A DNA stretch of 64,000 bases from Chrysoporthe austroafricana (GCA_001051155.2 JYIP02000006.1:3410001-3474000); one strand, 5' to 3'. Counted from the first letter of the stretch, positions 21,701-32,994 are shown. A program made the numbers and translations. Notes: generated by a model not told the origin, from the letters alone.

Positions 21701-23590
21701 CAGCCCTGCCATGGCCGCGGGGACGACTCGATGCGCGCCACGGACGGAACGTCAATCGTCGGGTCGCTGCTCAGAGCCGGCGCGGATGTGGAGCAACCCA
21801 ACGTGATGGGCGAGTCCGCGCTGCATCTAGCCGCCGGCCTGGGGAACGAGGGTGTCGCCTGGCAGCTGCTCTCGCGCCAGGCGGACACGGAGGCACAGTG
21901 TAGCGGGAACGGGATCATAGTTTTCATAGGGGAGAAGGAGAAGACTATTTCGTGGCGGTGGAAGTGTATCGGGACACCGCTGCACTGGGCCGTCACCGAG
22001 GGGCAGCACAGCATGGTGCGCCTGCTGCTGCGGCACAGGAGCGACGGTGTGCACGCCACGGCTCGCGGCGTGCATCCCACCGCTCTACACCTGGCATCGG
22101 TCGACGCGGACAGGGAAATGGCCGAGATACTGATCGATGCGGGTGCATCGGTGGACGCGGAGGACTCCACCGGAGCGACGCCGCTGGTGATTGCGTCGCA
22201 GTCAGGCAAGACGGAGGTGGTGGCCTGTCTGCTTGAACGTGGGGCTAACGTGCACCATTCGACCCGGAGCAGAGCGACGGCGCTCGCCCATGCCGCGTAT
22301 AGGGGACACCTGTCCGTCGTCAGGACACTCCTAGATCATCGGGATAGGGCTGGGGGTAGCATTGATCTTAAGGGCGCCGATTCCCATGAGCTGACAGGCC
22401 TGCACCTCGCAGCGCACCAGGGCCACGCGGACGTGCTAGGGTTTCTGCTGCAGCGCGGTGCAGTGCCAGATCCGCTGACCCTGTCGGGGACGACGCCTCT
22501 CATGCTTGCGGCGATGAACGGCAGGACAGAGTGCGTTAGGAAGCTGCTTGCCGAGGGCGCGCGGGTCAACCGCGGTCGCGACAGTGGGGACACGGCGCTG
22601 ATGGCCGCTGCCGAGGAGGGCCACGAGGAGACGGCAGAAGCACTATTACATGCGACTGCGAGCGTTCACACATGCGACACGTCGTGGAAGCGGGTGATAA
22701 ATGTCGCCGCCTTCGGGGGGAGCGAGACCGTGCTCCGCGCGTGTCTGGCCGGCGGCGTCCACGCGAGGGAGACAGAGGACTGGGGTCGCTCCCTGGTCCA
22801 TTTCGCCGCGGCGGGCGGCAAGAGGACGATGATCTTGAGAGTGCTCGGCATGGGCTTCAAGGCCACAGAGACGGACAAGCAGGGACGGAATGCGCTGCAC
22901 TTTGCGGCGTGCAGTGGCTCGCTGGAGGCGGTGGAGGAGCTGCTGGAGATCCCGGAGGTCAACGCCGGCCAGCCGGACAACGATGGGTGGACGCCGCTGC
23001 ACTGGGCAGCGCGCCGAGACAATGTGGAGGTGGTGAGAAAGCTGATGAGCAAGACCGGCTATGTACCAGGGAGGACCATGGCCGACACGGCGGGGATCTG
23101 GACGCCGGTCAAGATCGCCGCCTTCCACCGGCACAAAGACGTAATGGACGTCCTGGAGGGGCGGGAGCGGCCTGCGCAGGATGAGAGCGCCGAGAACGTG
23201 GGCAAAGAGGACGAAGAGCAGCTGAGGTTTGTGGAGGGATACGTCCACGAGAGCATAATATGCGACGCATGCTACTTGGTAAGCAGTTTTCCTTAACCCC
23301 ACCATTTCCTTTTCTCTCTCAAAGTATATAGATACGCTATCCCTACCATTGACTGACTCTGACAGCGCATTACCGGGAGCCGATTTCGCTGTGACGACTG
23401 CCAGGTAGTCGACTATTGCTTCAAGTGTATGAGGACGGCGGACAAGGTTGATATCGGCCACGCAGGCCACAGGTTTGACGAGATACGCGGCAGCGAGCCG
23501 GTCAACTACGACCCCGAGAAGATTGTAGCGCTCAAGGAGCTCCTAAAAGAGCGGGCGACTAGAACGATGGCAGCAGATTTGGCCAGCTAA
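18781..23590 (+). CDS. NLR: N-terminal amyloid-like motif, NACHT-type NTPase, ankyrin repeats, ZZ zinc finger
   Basis: Six exons, 18781-18807, 18869-19052, 19171-19378, 19451-20257, 20338-23278 and 23366-23590, give about 1463 residues in one frame. The third acceptor is least sure, as other AGs lie nearby. Residues 36-65 hold NFTHAGDIIASNRNNG..NFSAQ, one copy of the motif paired in the proteins at 9644-10128 and 13590-14249. The NTPase follows: Walker A GKALCGKT at 130-137, a Walker B-like FLVIDAVNLL without the usual acidic pair, and the sensor RLLVATRDDD. An acidic then Lys/Gly-rich insert precedes roughly a dozen ankyrin repeats at about 780-1350. The C-terminal 80 residues form a ZZ finger with pairs CDAC, CDDC, CFKC and a GHAGH histidine pair. 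Fungal NLRs of this layout sense non-self and trigger a partner by amyloid templating; that role here is inferred from the motif and neighbours. Confidence 0.85.
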
Positions 23591-23790
23591 GATGCTATAG
23601 TAGCTGAATATAATGGATGGGATGAGGCTGGAAGGGGGTGTATATGTAATGATGCACTGCTATACACAAGTATAGAGTACGTCAGAAGGGTCTATGCTTT
23701 TAAATAACAAGAGCAGTAGCAGTAGAGTCTGACTTATACAGAAATACCAATCAATAAGCGGTGTTGATCATTAATTTAAGTAGAATATCA

Positions 23791-24269
23791 TTAAGAGTAA
23801 AGTAATATTTTAGACCACGAGAGCTGGCCAGCAAGGCTCAGCCCCAGAGAGACCTATTCCCGTGTCAGCCTTCCATAGCCGTTGTCGTGGGCAGCCGTCG
23901 ACCTATACCACATACCGCTGGATTGAACAGGCCCCCTGATATCCTGTAGAACGCCCATACGTTCACCAGCAGGGAGAAGCCGTAGACAATAGAAATGAGG
24001 ACGACGGTGTCGCTGCTCGCGCCCCCCGCGACTGCCGAGCTGGACGCCTGGCTGAGGACCATGAGCTGCCCGGAGTACGCCATCCATAGGAAGAAGAAGG
24101 TGCCGACGAATTCGCCCGACGAGGCGATAAAGTGGCTTTGGATCGAGCTGATGTGCCCCCCTTCGACGTGCGTGTTCCTGGACCGCCGCTTCAGGCTATT
24201 CTTGACCATGTCCATGATGCCCTTGGTGAAGCCTGCTCGTGGGGGCGTGCAAGATGGGGATTCGAGAGG
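23791..24269 (-). pseudogene. truncated aquaporin (MIP family), N-terminal half only
   Basis: Minus-strand exons from about 24269 to 23916 and 23853-23791 encode the start of an aquaporin: a basic cytosolic tail, GEFVGTFFFLWMAYSGQ in TM1, VVLISIVYGFSLLVNVWAFY in TM2, then SGGLFNPA with the first NPA box. A 62-nt intron (GTATGT, CTGAC, TAG) cuts directly after NPA, and the next exon continues in frame as VSLGLSLAGQLSWSK. The frame stops five residues later in AT-rich DNA about 200 bases from the end of the NLR gene. TM4-TM6 and the second NPA box are absent, so no channel can form. The 5' exon is not clear either. Rearrangement or insertion beside the NLR gene is the likely cause. Confidence 0.75.
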
Positions 24270-26923
24270 CTGAAGTTATCTCGAATTTGATTATGCCATA
24301 GGCTTTCGACGTCATCGTTATGGACGCGAGGTCGCTCCATAGCTGTGGGGCAGGGCGGCGCGTCTCACATTTCGATAAGTTAGTGGTCGGCGAGGCCATT
24401 CCCGGATTAGTGAAGGCGTGGGCTAGTGAAGGACTAAGAGGACCTCGGCTTTGTTCTACACTTCGCTGCTTACGGGACGGTCACAGCCGTGTCTTCCATG
24501 ACGCAAGAGCGATCATGTGTTTGGTGTCTCTCTGCCGTTCAGCCCGATATATGGGTCTGGGGAACGACTAGTCTGTTGTGATACTACGAACGACGTGCGT
24601 GAGCAGGGCGTCGACTGCGGCCTGTCAAGTTGCGTCGACGGGCTGGTACAAAATACATACAAACCCACCGCCTGTTTCTCCCAATTCCACAGTCCAGTCG
24701 CATCCGGCTTGTGTGGTAACTGAAATCACGCCTTAGTACGACAATTCCACTGGGGCTGTGGGAGGTATGTAGGAGGGTTCACGATTTGGACACTTGGGAA
24801 GCTGATGGCCCCCCTTCGTCCTTTCGAATTATTGCGTCTAGGCTAAGATATTTTTTCAGTCCGAGGAGTCTCAGATTGCTTAACGCGATGAAATCAGAAA
24901 ATAAATCGTAGAGTATATCTTGTTGCTGTCCATCACGCACAATACTATCCGTGTTCAACGGTGTGATCATTTCTGCAACATAGCCGCTGCGGCCTATTCA
25001 GACAAAAGCGCAAGCAATGTCCTTAAAGAAGAAGGCCAATCTGATGCCATCGACATCTAAGCTGGGTCAAGAAATGGACACTGACGAGGGGCAGTGCTGA
25101 TCCTGCGTTGAGACGCCATCAGAAGGAGAAGTGAGTATCCATTATCTAGTCATGCGACTTGATAATGAACCCAGCAATTAATGAGAAGTATAATGAACAG
25201 TACATCCCTGGCCATGCTGATGATAAAGCCATCGTCTAACTGAGGTTGGCCTAATTCTACATGAGGTAGACCTCTTTCATTAGCCACTCGCTCTGCTTCG
25301 AGGCGCCTGCAGCTGTCAGTACGCTGCGAGCCACGTTCACAACTTTCATTGGCAGGCGGGATAATAAAGTTCCGACGAAGTACAGCTTGACATACCGTAT
25401 CACGGTTTCGGGTACGGCGAATTAATTATAGTCCTATAGGCTTTGTGTAATAGTATCGCGGTGTACGACGCCCAAAATCCCCGAGGCTGCTGCCCAGCTC
25501 CCTCCCCTTTTCTTTGCCCTGCTCTTTGGATCGGCTACAGTGCCTAGACCACGGATCTCATGGTCACTTCATCCTAACCCTAGCTGATCATACACCCGAA
25601 CAGGACGGGATACACAGCATCTGTGAGACCTAGGCTGAGGACTCAGTATGACCTTCTGCAATACGTAGTACACGGGAAGCGTCGGGTGGGCATGGAATAG
25701 CTCGTTGGTCTACCCTGACGCAGGCGACTACTATTAATTATATGCGTATCGCCTAGAGATGCTTAATTGTCGAGATCCGAGCCCCGATGACATCGTGTTT
25801 GGGAACTGAACTGTTGCATGACTCCCCGCACCATGTTCCAGAACCCTGTGTCCTTGACCCATCAAGCCATAACTAACTCGTATAAACCGTTTAGGATATC
25901 GGTATGATATTCTCCGTGAATTGGGTACCGGTCGTTTATTTTTGTCCCCCCCAGACCCACCCATATTAACTTTGCTACCTCAGCTGCGCTTTTTCGCGCG
26001 ATGCCATAAATGCATAGTCTATTGACTGAACGACTTCGTGTCTATTTACTATTGCCCATGGAGTCAAGCCGACTAGGATCACATTTGCGCCAGCCGCGTC
26101 GCCAAGCGCAGCGAGCCGTAGCTCATCCGGCACCAGGGCTGTCAACGGCCGCGTGGCCAAAGTAACAGCGCGACACCGAGGTGGAGCACGGCGGCGACGA
26201 TGGGACCCAGAGGCGTCCCCCGCGGACCCGGGGGGAGCCATCGACAAGCTCGGCCTGTCGCGTCCGGCTGGGCAGGTCATGCGGACGGTCGGGTGGGATG
26301 ATAAGCTCAGGATTCTCCGCGCGTGGGGGAGGGCAGATCATCCGCATGAGACTCGCCTCGGGACCCATGGGCACACAGAAAGTCCACGCGCAGGCTCTAA
26401 CTCACCGAGGGGGGCCGGCAGACGGAATATGCCGAGAATGGGGGCTGAGGGAGGGAGGAGGACGACGAGCGCGCCTGACCCCCAGCGCGGGCCCGCATCC
26501 GACAGACAGCGAGGGCAGCGCCGCGCCGCCCACGGGAGCCGTAGCGCTTATCGTGCAGAGCCAAGCTGCACGGCCGAAGAGAGAGTGCGTCAGCGGCACA
26601 AGAACAAAAGGACGCAGGCCTGCGCGCGGCCTAGTGTTCCTTGCGCGCCAGCTCGCCGAGACGTCGCATGACCGGGGCGCTGCCTTTGTCAGTAAGCTGA
26701 CTCAAGGACGTGCAGCAACAAAGGGCGCGTAAGGTGTAAGACCGCTGCAGGACCAACTGCAGATCGCGGCCGTAGGATCCGTGACGGAGTGTGTTGCCTG
26801 GGACGATAACCCGGAAGTCTTATACGGGTGGTCCGCCGCCCTCAGCACGCCTGGTGCGCAGTCCTGCTCGAAATCTAGGTAAGGCGGAGAAACCACGGCC
26901 GCACGAGTTACAGCCTGGCAAAG
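24270..26923. other. gene-poor right border of the island
   Basis: The left two-thirds have mixed, fairly AT-rich sequence with no credible frame. A minus-strand frame at 24779-24970 (LYDLFSDFIALSNLRLLGLKKYL) is faintly protein-like but matches nothing I know. From about 26100 the sequence turns sharply GC-rich, where open frames on both strands are long by composition alone. The last few hundred bases should hold the promoter of the membrane-protein gene at 26924. Confidence 0.45.
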
Positions 26924-28144
26924 ATGTCTTCGCAGCGACCACCACCGCCCGTCCTCACCCAGCCCCTGCCCAGGCTGCTCCTCCCCCTCCTCCCCCTCCT
27001 CCCCCTCGTCCTCCTCACGATCGCGGCCTTCACGGCCGCCATCCGTGCCAACTCCGCCAGCCTCTGGCCCCTCTGGACGCAATGCAGCAGCCCTGCCCAG
27101 CCCCTCCGCCCCATCCTGGCGGGCGGCGCGAGCCTGCCGGCGCCGCTCTGCTTCGCCGTGCTCTTCTTCCAGACGGCCCTGGACTCGACCCGCTCGCGCC
27201 TCGAGATGGCCGCCATCACCGGCCTCCTGGCCGGCCTCGCGACCATCACGGCGACGGAGGCCGCGCGGGCCCGCGCGGAGCGGGCGCGGGCGTGGGGCGG
27301 TGGTCTTGCGGGCGGCAGCGTCTCCGAGAAGGCGAAGCCGGCGCCGGGGAGCGCCGGCGCTGACGGTGCTAGCTCGCTGGGTGCCAGGATCATCCGCAAC
27401 CTTACGGTCCCGTGGCTCCTCTACAACCTCGCCCTCGGCGCCGTGGCCTGGCAGGCCATCATCGTCCCGGCGTTCCTGTGGCAGTCCTCCTCCGCCCGGT
27501 CCGCCTCTCAGCGCCGTCCTCTCAGCCCGGCAGGGGAACGCAGCGGGTTCGCGCCCGTCGCGGTGCAGAGCCGCCTCGCCATCGCCGCCGGCGTCGTCCT
27601 CGGCGTCCTCGTGCCCTCGACGCTGATGCTCGTCTACCACCGCTCGCCGCCGGCCATCCTGGCCTGGCTCCTCTTCCCCGTCTGGGCGGGCCTCGCCCGC
27701 CACGTCGTGCGGCTCGCCGCCGGCCCGCGCCGCCGGCCCGAGACCACGTCAGCCTCCATGGCGCCGGTCTACGCGGTCCCCATCCTCTACTCCGCGGCGT
27801 CGCACGCCCTCCTGCTCGCCGACCTGGTCCGGGGCGCCGACGACCGCGCCGCGCCGGCGCGCGCCGCCGTCCTGCTCCTCGAGCTCGACCACGCCGCCAT
27901 CTTCCTCACGTTCCTCTACTGGCTCCACGCCGAGGCCGGCGCCCGGGCGGCGTGCGCCGCCGCCGCCTCCGCTGCGCTCCTCGGCCCCGGCGCGGCCGTC
28001 TGCCTGGGCTGGGCATACCGCGACCGCGTGCGCGCCGGTCTCGACGCCGGACGCGGCGCCCCCAGGGAGGCGGCGCCGAGGCCCAAGCGGAGGGCGAGCG
28101 CGAGGGCGACGACGGGCCACTTCTTCGACGGGCCTTTTGTGTGA
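26924..28144 (+). CDS. uncharacterised polytopic membrane protein
   Basis: A single exon of 406 residues with very high GC at third positions. The N-terminus is Pro-rich and followed directly by a long Leu/Pro hydrophobic helix (RLLLPLLPLLPLVLL). Some seven to eight further hydrophobic segments follow, including PAPLCFAVLFFQTAL, WLLYNLALGAVAWQAIIV, LAIAAGVVLGVLVPSTLML, AILAWLLFPVWAGLA, AVPILYSAASHALLLADLV, AAIFLTFLYWLHAEA and AAASAALLGPGAAVCLGWAY. It ends in a basic cytosolic tail. The pattern of helices with few charged residues suggests a membrane-embedded enzyme or transporter, but I recognise no catalytic motif and give no function. Codon choice and helix pattern in this frame are more protein-like than in the overlapping frames on both strands. 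Confidence 0.65.
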   Translation: MSSQRPPPPVLTQPLPRLLLPLLPLLPLVLLTIAAFTAAIRANSASLWPLWTQCSSPAQPLRPILAGGASLPAPLCFAVLFFQTALDSTRSRLEMAAITGLLAGLATITATEAARARAERARAWGGGLAGGSVSEKAKPAPGSAGADGASSLGARIIRNLTVPWLLYNLALGAVAWQAIIVPAFLWQSSSARSASQRRPLSPAGERSGFAPVAVQSRLAIAAGVVLGVLVPSTLMLVYHRSPPAILAWLLFPVWAGLARHVVRLAAGPRRRPETTSASMAPVYAVPILYSAASHALLLADLVRGADDRAAPARAAVLLLELDHAAIFLTFLYWLHAEAGARAACAAAASAALLGPGAAVCLGWAYRDRVRAGLDAGRGAPREAAPRPKRRASARATTGHFFDGPFV

Positions 28145-29241
28145 TGAGACTTCCTGTTGGCGAGGAGCACAAGGGGAGGGGGTTGCTGGGCCGAGATATG
28201 CCACCGGGTCGGCACGCGCCCGCCGCTCGCCGACCTGTCCTGGTGCCGCGGACCAGGCCAGGCCCGGAGGGTCGGCTCTTGCGCTGCCGACGGGCTCGAC
28301 ACCCCTTCAGCTGAACGCCGGGTGCCGGGGAGGTGACGGAACGACGGATCATTGGGGACGGATGGAACCTCATATACCTACGCTAGCAGCCCTGCATACT
28401 AGAATGTGTGGACCACCTCTTTAGAGTCCTTGGTGACGGGCAGGCCAAGACCAGGCAGAACGGGGACGGTGGCGTTCTATAGCGGTACATCCTAGCCATC
28501 AAGTCGCGTGAGCTTATCTGGCGCTTATTTTTGTTCGGTCCTTTCTCATCCTTTAGAAAATCCACAGCTTCGACCCTGTGTTGATGATGGGTTCTGCCCC
28601 TGGTCTGGAACGCGGGATAGCCGCAATGATGACATTCAGTGGGGCCATCTCGCCATGCTTACGCCTGCTCCATGGGCGCGCCTTCAGAGCCTGGGAGGCC
28701 TTCCCCTCCTCAGGTGTGTCAAAGCCCCCCATGGCACTGGAGCATCCTGATAAGGCTGGAAGCCATCGTGAGCCTAGAATCTGCATTGTGATGTCACCCT
28801 ACCTCGTTTCAGACATGAATTGGAAGTGCAAAATCGGTGGGTGCCGAGGCAGAAAGGGGGTACCGGTCTCCCAAGAGAAAACCATGCTCCGCGAAAATGG
28901 CCGCGATGGGCACGTTGCGCACGAGACCGGAATAGAAGTGAATATGTGATAGATTTTCTAGGTAGGACCGCGGCACGAACAAGGACCCGCCGCGGGGGAT
29001 TTCGCAGCTGCAAATTTGGTTCATTAGTTTGATAAACCCCCTTGGGCTATCATTTATCTACGCAGCTGGCCTTTCCTCCATTGGATATCGAACCTTCATA
29101 TCATGATGCTGGGTTTGCTGTACGTACGATGATTGTTTTCACTCGATTTTTCGCCCAATGGCCGCCCGCTTCAAAATATCATCGACCCGGCGTCCTGAGT
29201 CAAGCAGCCGATCGTTCCACCACTCGTGGGCATCGCCCATG
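28145..29241. other. intergenic region with a possible coding remnant on the minus strand
   Basis: The minus frame at about 29039-28809 reads like protein (GGSLFVPRSYLENLSHIHFY, then FAEHGFLLGDRYPLS). A second minus frame at 28786-28553 may continue it. I could not join them with a convincing intron, and neither recalls a known family. This may be a decayed gene or chance. The rest holds the 3' flanks of the two neighbouring genes. Confidence 0.3.
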
Positions 29242-31609
29242 TCACATCATCCCTCCGTGCCTCGATGGATCCGGGTCCATCGACCAGTCCCCAGTATACC
29301 AACTCGATGAGTCCATGCTGAATGGCTCGAGCGCGCCGAGACTGCCGAGACCGACGAAGTTAGACCCGTCTAAGGCTCCCTCGAAGGCATTGCTGGTGTT
29401 CGAAGACACCCCTGCCATCATACCCGCGTGAGCACCCGCCGGCATGGGCTCGTCTTCTGGCGGCAGACCTGGCGTCTGGGCCTGCATCGGTGCCTGTGGC
29501 TGTGCATCGTCCATGTCCTCATCAGCCGGCTGATTTTGCGGGATGGCTGGATTGTACAACTGGTGGGCGACATCTGCGTCCTGAAGCGCATCTCGCTGGA
29601 GCATCGGGTCGACGGCCATACCGCCCTCCTGCTTGGGCGTGTCAGATATATCGGGTGAGGTTACAGTGCTGGGTGTTGTGGGCCTTATCCAGCCGGTCTC
29701 CATGAGCTTCTCGAGAGCTTCAGCCTGGTCATATGTCAGCTGCGAATTCATCCGTGGACACATTTGAGGAGCGCGTCGGGTGGTCACGAGAGGGCAATAG
29801 GCCAGCACTCACTATCGCCTGGGCGGCCGGGCCAGGAGCGGACTGCTTCACGATTTTGAGGCAGTTGTTTGCCATGTCGGTCACGCTGGCTGGGGAAAGG
29901 CTGAAATCGTCAGGACACGCTGCAAGCGTGTAGAACAGCGTGTTGGCACACTGATACACGCAGACCGGCAGGTCGAGATCTGACACGGGAACTCCCTTGT
30001 CAAACTGAGTCACCTCCGCAAACATTTCGGCCATGGCTTTTGCGTGCTCGAAGCACTGCTCCTTACAGCGCCTGACGAAGGCCGGATCCAGCAGCGCAAT
30101 CGCCTTTTTGGAGAGGCTCTCCCTCCTTCCGACCAGCGCGATCCTGTACAGGTCGCAATGGCACTGCCGCCACCAAATGTGCGTCATCAGAAATACGCAC
30201 AGCCGGGGGTGGTAGGCTCGCAGCCGCAGGTTCTGTGAGGTCCATCGGAATGGTCCCGGCAGCCGCTGCTCGAATGCATCCAAGTCCGCCTGGAGCTCCT
30301 CACACCTGCGCGGAAGTGCTTGGAGGTCCGCAGCCTGGGGTTTCTGGGTCACAAAGGACTTGGTGAAGGCCAAAATCTTGCTCCGGATCCACTGGATGCG
30401 GACGTGGAGCGCCAAGAAACCAACATTGTCCGACAGCGGTGGCAGGGTGCCATCAGGCAGCATCGGTGGCGGAGCAAGCGCCTCGGTATTTTCTGGGAGG
30501 TCGTACTCGAAATTTCGCTCGTTGCAGGGCAGCTTGAGGTCTATCATGTTCGGTCGGTGCGCCCACAGCGTGAAGTCGGGGTGGCCCGCTGCCATCCCGA
30601 TGTCGATCATAAACAATGACCACATCAGGCGGCGGCGCGACTCCTGGGCGAGGAAGCAAAGCTTGGGGATCTCGTGGTTTAGCCGCAGGGCAGCCGCAAA
30701 ACGAGACGCCAGCCCCGTCAGCATGAAGGCGTCCGAAAACCGGCGGCAAAAGATGCGGTGCTTGATGATGAGAACCAAGGCCTGGATTTTCAGCACGGTG
30801 GGCCTGTCCAGGTCCCTCAGGATGAGCCTCTCCGCCACGGCTATACACCTGTTGCCGTACTCACGCGCACCATGACCGAGGTCGGTGAGAAGGGAGGTGA
30901 TGCCGATGAGAGACAAAAGCAGGGCTCGGTCCATGGAGCCCGAATGGTAACGCTGCATCAGGGAGGCCTGGTGCAGGAAGGAGAAGAGGGGGATGTGGTG
31001 GATGTGGCGGAAAAAATTCTCGAAGGTCTTCAGGATGAGGCTCTCTTCGGGTGGAGGTAGATGCCGGAGGGTGGCAAGTGCGTTGTTCTCGGCGATGTCA
31101 GACAGGCTGCGGCTCTGGTCCGAGAGGTAGCCGTCCCTGCTGCCGGAGGTGTCGCCGGCGAGAGAGTCGCGCGTGGCCGCGCCGGGGGTGGTGCTCGTCC
31201 TGGAGCGCTTGGAGGGGCGGTAGACGCAGTCGAGGCCGTGGACGCGGCACCTGTCGCACTTGGGCATGGTGCCGCTGCATTTTGCCTTGCGCGAGTGGCA
31301 GGTCTGGCAGGCCTGGCGCACGCGGCGGCGCGGGGGATGGGCGGCGACGACATGGATGTTGAGGGCCTCGCTGCCAGCGGTGCCGGAGGGGATCATGCCT
31401 GCGGCGGAAGCGCTGTTGAGGTGGTGCGGGATGGAGTCGTCGTACGAGCAGGTGAAGCCGAGGCGGGAGCAGTTCTGGCAAACATCGCGGGTACCATCGC
31501 AGCGGACCTTGCGCGCGCGGCAGGTCACGCAGGTGTTGGAGGGCTTCTTGATGGGCGGGATGGTGATGTTCATCAAGGCCGGCCTGGCGGGGGACTGGTA
31601 CGCGTTCAT
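29242..31609 (-). CDS. fungal transcription factor with two tandem Zn2Cys6 clusters
   Basis: Exons 31609-29813 and 29724-29242 give 759 residues; the 88-nt intron has GTGAGT, CTGAC and CAG. Two complete binuclear zinc clusters are present, each with the spacing C-x2-C-x6-C-x6-C-x2-C-x6-C: residues 27-54 (CVTCRARKVRC) and 101-128 (CQTCHSRKAKC). A Lys/Arg-rich stretch follows the second. The middle (about 190-560) is the fungal-specific transcription factor homology region, recognisable by HIPLFSFLHQASL, FCRRFSDAFMLTGLASRFAAALRL and ESRRRLMWSLFMIDIG. The C-terminus is Met/Gln/Pro-rich with acidic patches, a likely activation region. The Met at 31609 was chosen because the upstream in-frame sequence is Arg/Ser-rich and not domain-like. 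Target genes cannot be read from the sequence. Confidence 0.88.
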
Positions 31610-32963
31610 GGGTGACGAGTGAGGGCGAGGACGAGGGGTTGAGGTTGAAATTGAGATCCGGTGACGGCAGCCGGCGGGGCGGGAAGACCGGTTTTCAGAT
31701 CGGCGCGGTGCGGTGCAGGGCCACACGTCAAGTCGAGGCTTGGTTTATGCAGTTCCGATTCCAGGCCCAGTTCCAGGCTGCTGGACGAGGCACGCGAGTC
31801 AAATTTGGCGTGGGGCGGCAAACAGGCCGGCCTGAGAGCAGTGCGGGTAAACGAACAGGCCTTTTGTCTCGGTGGCGGGGCAGAGAGCGGCCGAGGATGG
31901 ACCCCTATTCTCGACTCTGCCTCGACCTGCCTCTGCTCGCCTCTCGCCTTTTCCCTCTGCGCGTGGACGCTCTGCCCAGCACCGGATGGGCTTGGCTCGG
32001 CCGGCGGGTTCGGACGAGGTCCGTGGGCGGGCGAGGGGACGGCAGCTCCAGCTGCGCTGCGATGGCTGCAGCGCCCTCGTGCTCACCAGGGTTCTCGAAC
32101 CAGCGGGGAGCTCTGCTTGCAGGTCGCGGTGGATTGTCCAGGCGGATGCCGCAGCGGATGGGGCTGTGGCTGGTGGGGGGGTCCCTCGATGAGCCTACCG
32201 GGGCGAGGCTTCTCAATGGGGGCCTCTTCTCTTGCGCTCTCGCGGGTCAGTCCGGATCTTCCGTCAGCCCACAGCGTCTCCTGCAATGGCCTCTTCGTAT
32301 GCGATGGCAGCGCTGCAGGCGATCATAACAACAGCTGGTAGACGGAAGGCTGCGGGTTGTGACGAGACAGAGAATTCTAACGTAGTAGCGAAGAGAGGAG
32401 AGGAGAGATTGTAATTGTGTCCGGAGGAGGAGCCGGGTTTGCTGATCCGCAGTCGGCCTCGGTCAGGAGGATGAGCGTGCAGGCCCAGGCCCAGCCAGGT
32501 CCAGATTCAGGCTCTCTCCGGCCGCGAAAATAAGAATGACGCCTTGTTCAGGGTCGAATTGGTTAATTGGGGCAGATGGCGGGGGATCCCAACCCAGCCG
32601 GACGGAAACTAGAGGGTCGTCGATAGAGCTAGAGAGCCAATGCACGATAGAGCCGCCCGTCTACCTGGCGCGGCGGCGCGGTGAGGAGATGAGCAGCACA
32701 GCGGTGGGCCTTGGCGGGCGAGGGCACACGAGGTCGAGCTGTCGTCGATGCGACCAGAACGGGAATCGCCAGATCAGAAAGCCCCACGAGGCAGAGGACA
32801 GGTCAGAAAAGGCGCCCGGACAGCGGCAGACATTGACCCAACAGCGACACGACACAGCTCCCAACACGTGAGCTGTCAGAGATGTCCCGGGGCACGAGGG
32901 CCGATTAACTCATGGGGACATCAGAATTCGTAATATTCGCAGGCCGGTGGAGATGCGCCACAT

Positions 32964-32994
<31 letters not shown>

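Noticed and set aside
26153..28373. Long overlapping frames on both strands around the GC-rich membrane gene
   Set aside because: High GC removes stop codons; these frames are Arg/Pro/Ala runs and only 26924-28144 shows helix-like hydrophobic segments.
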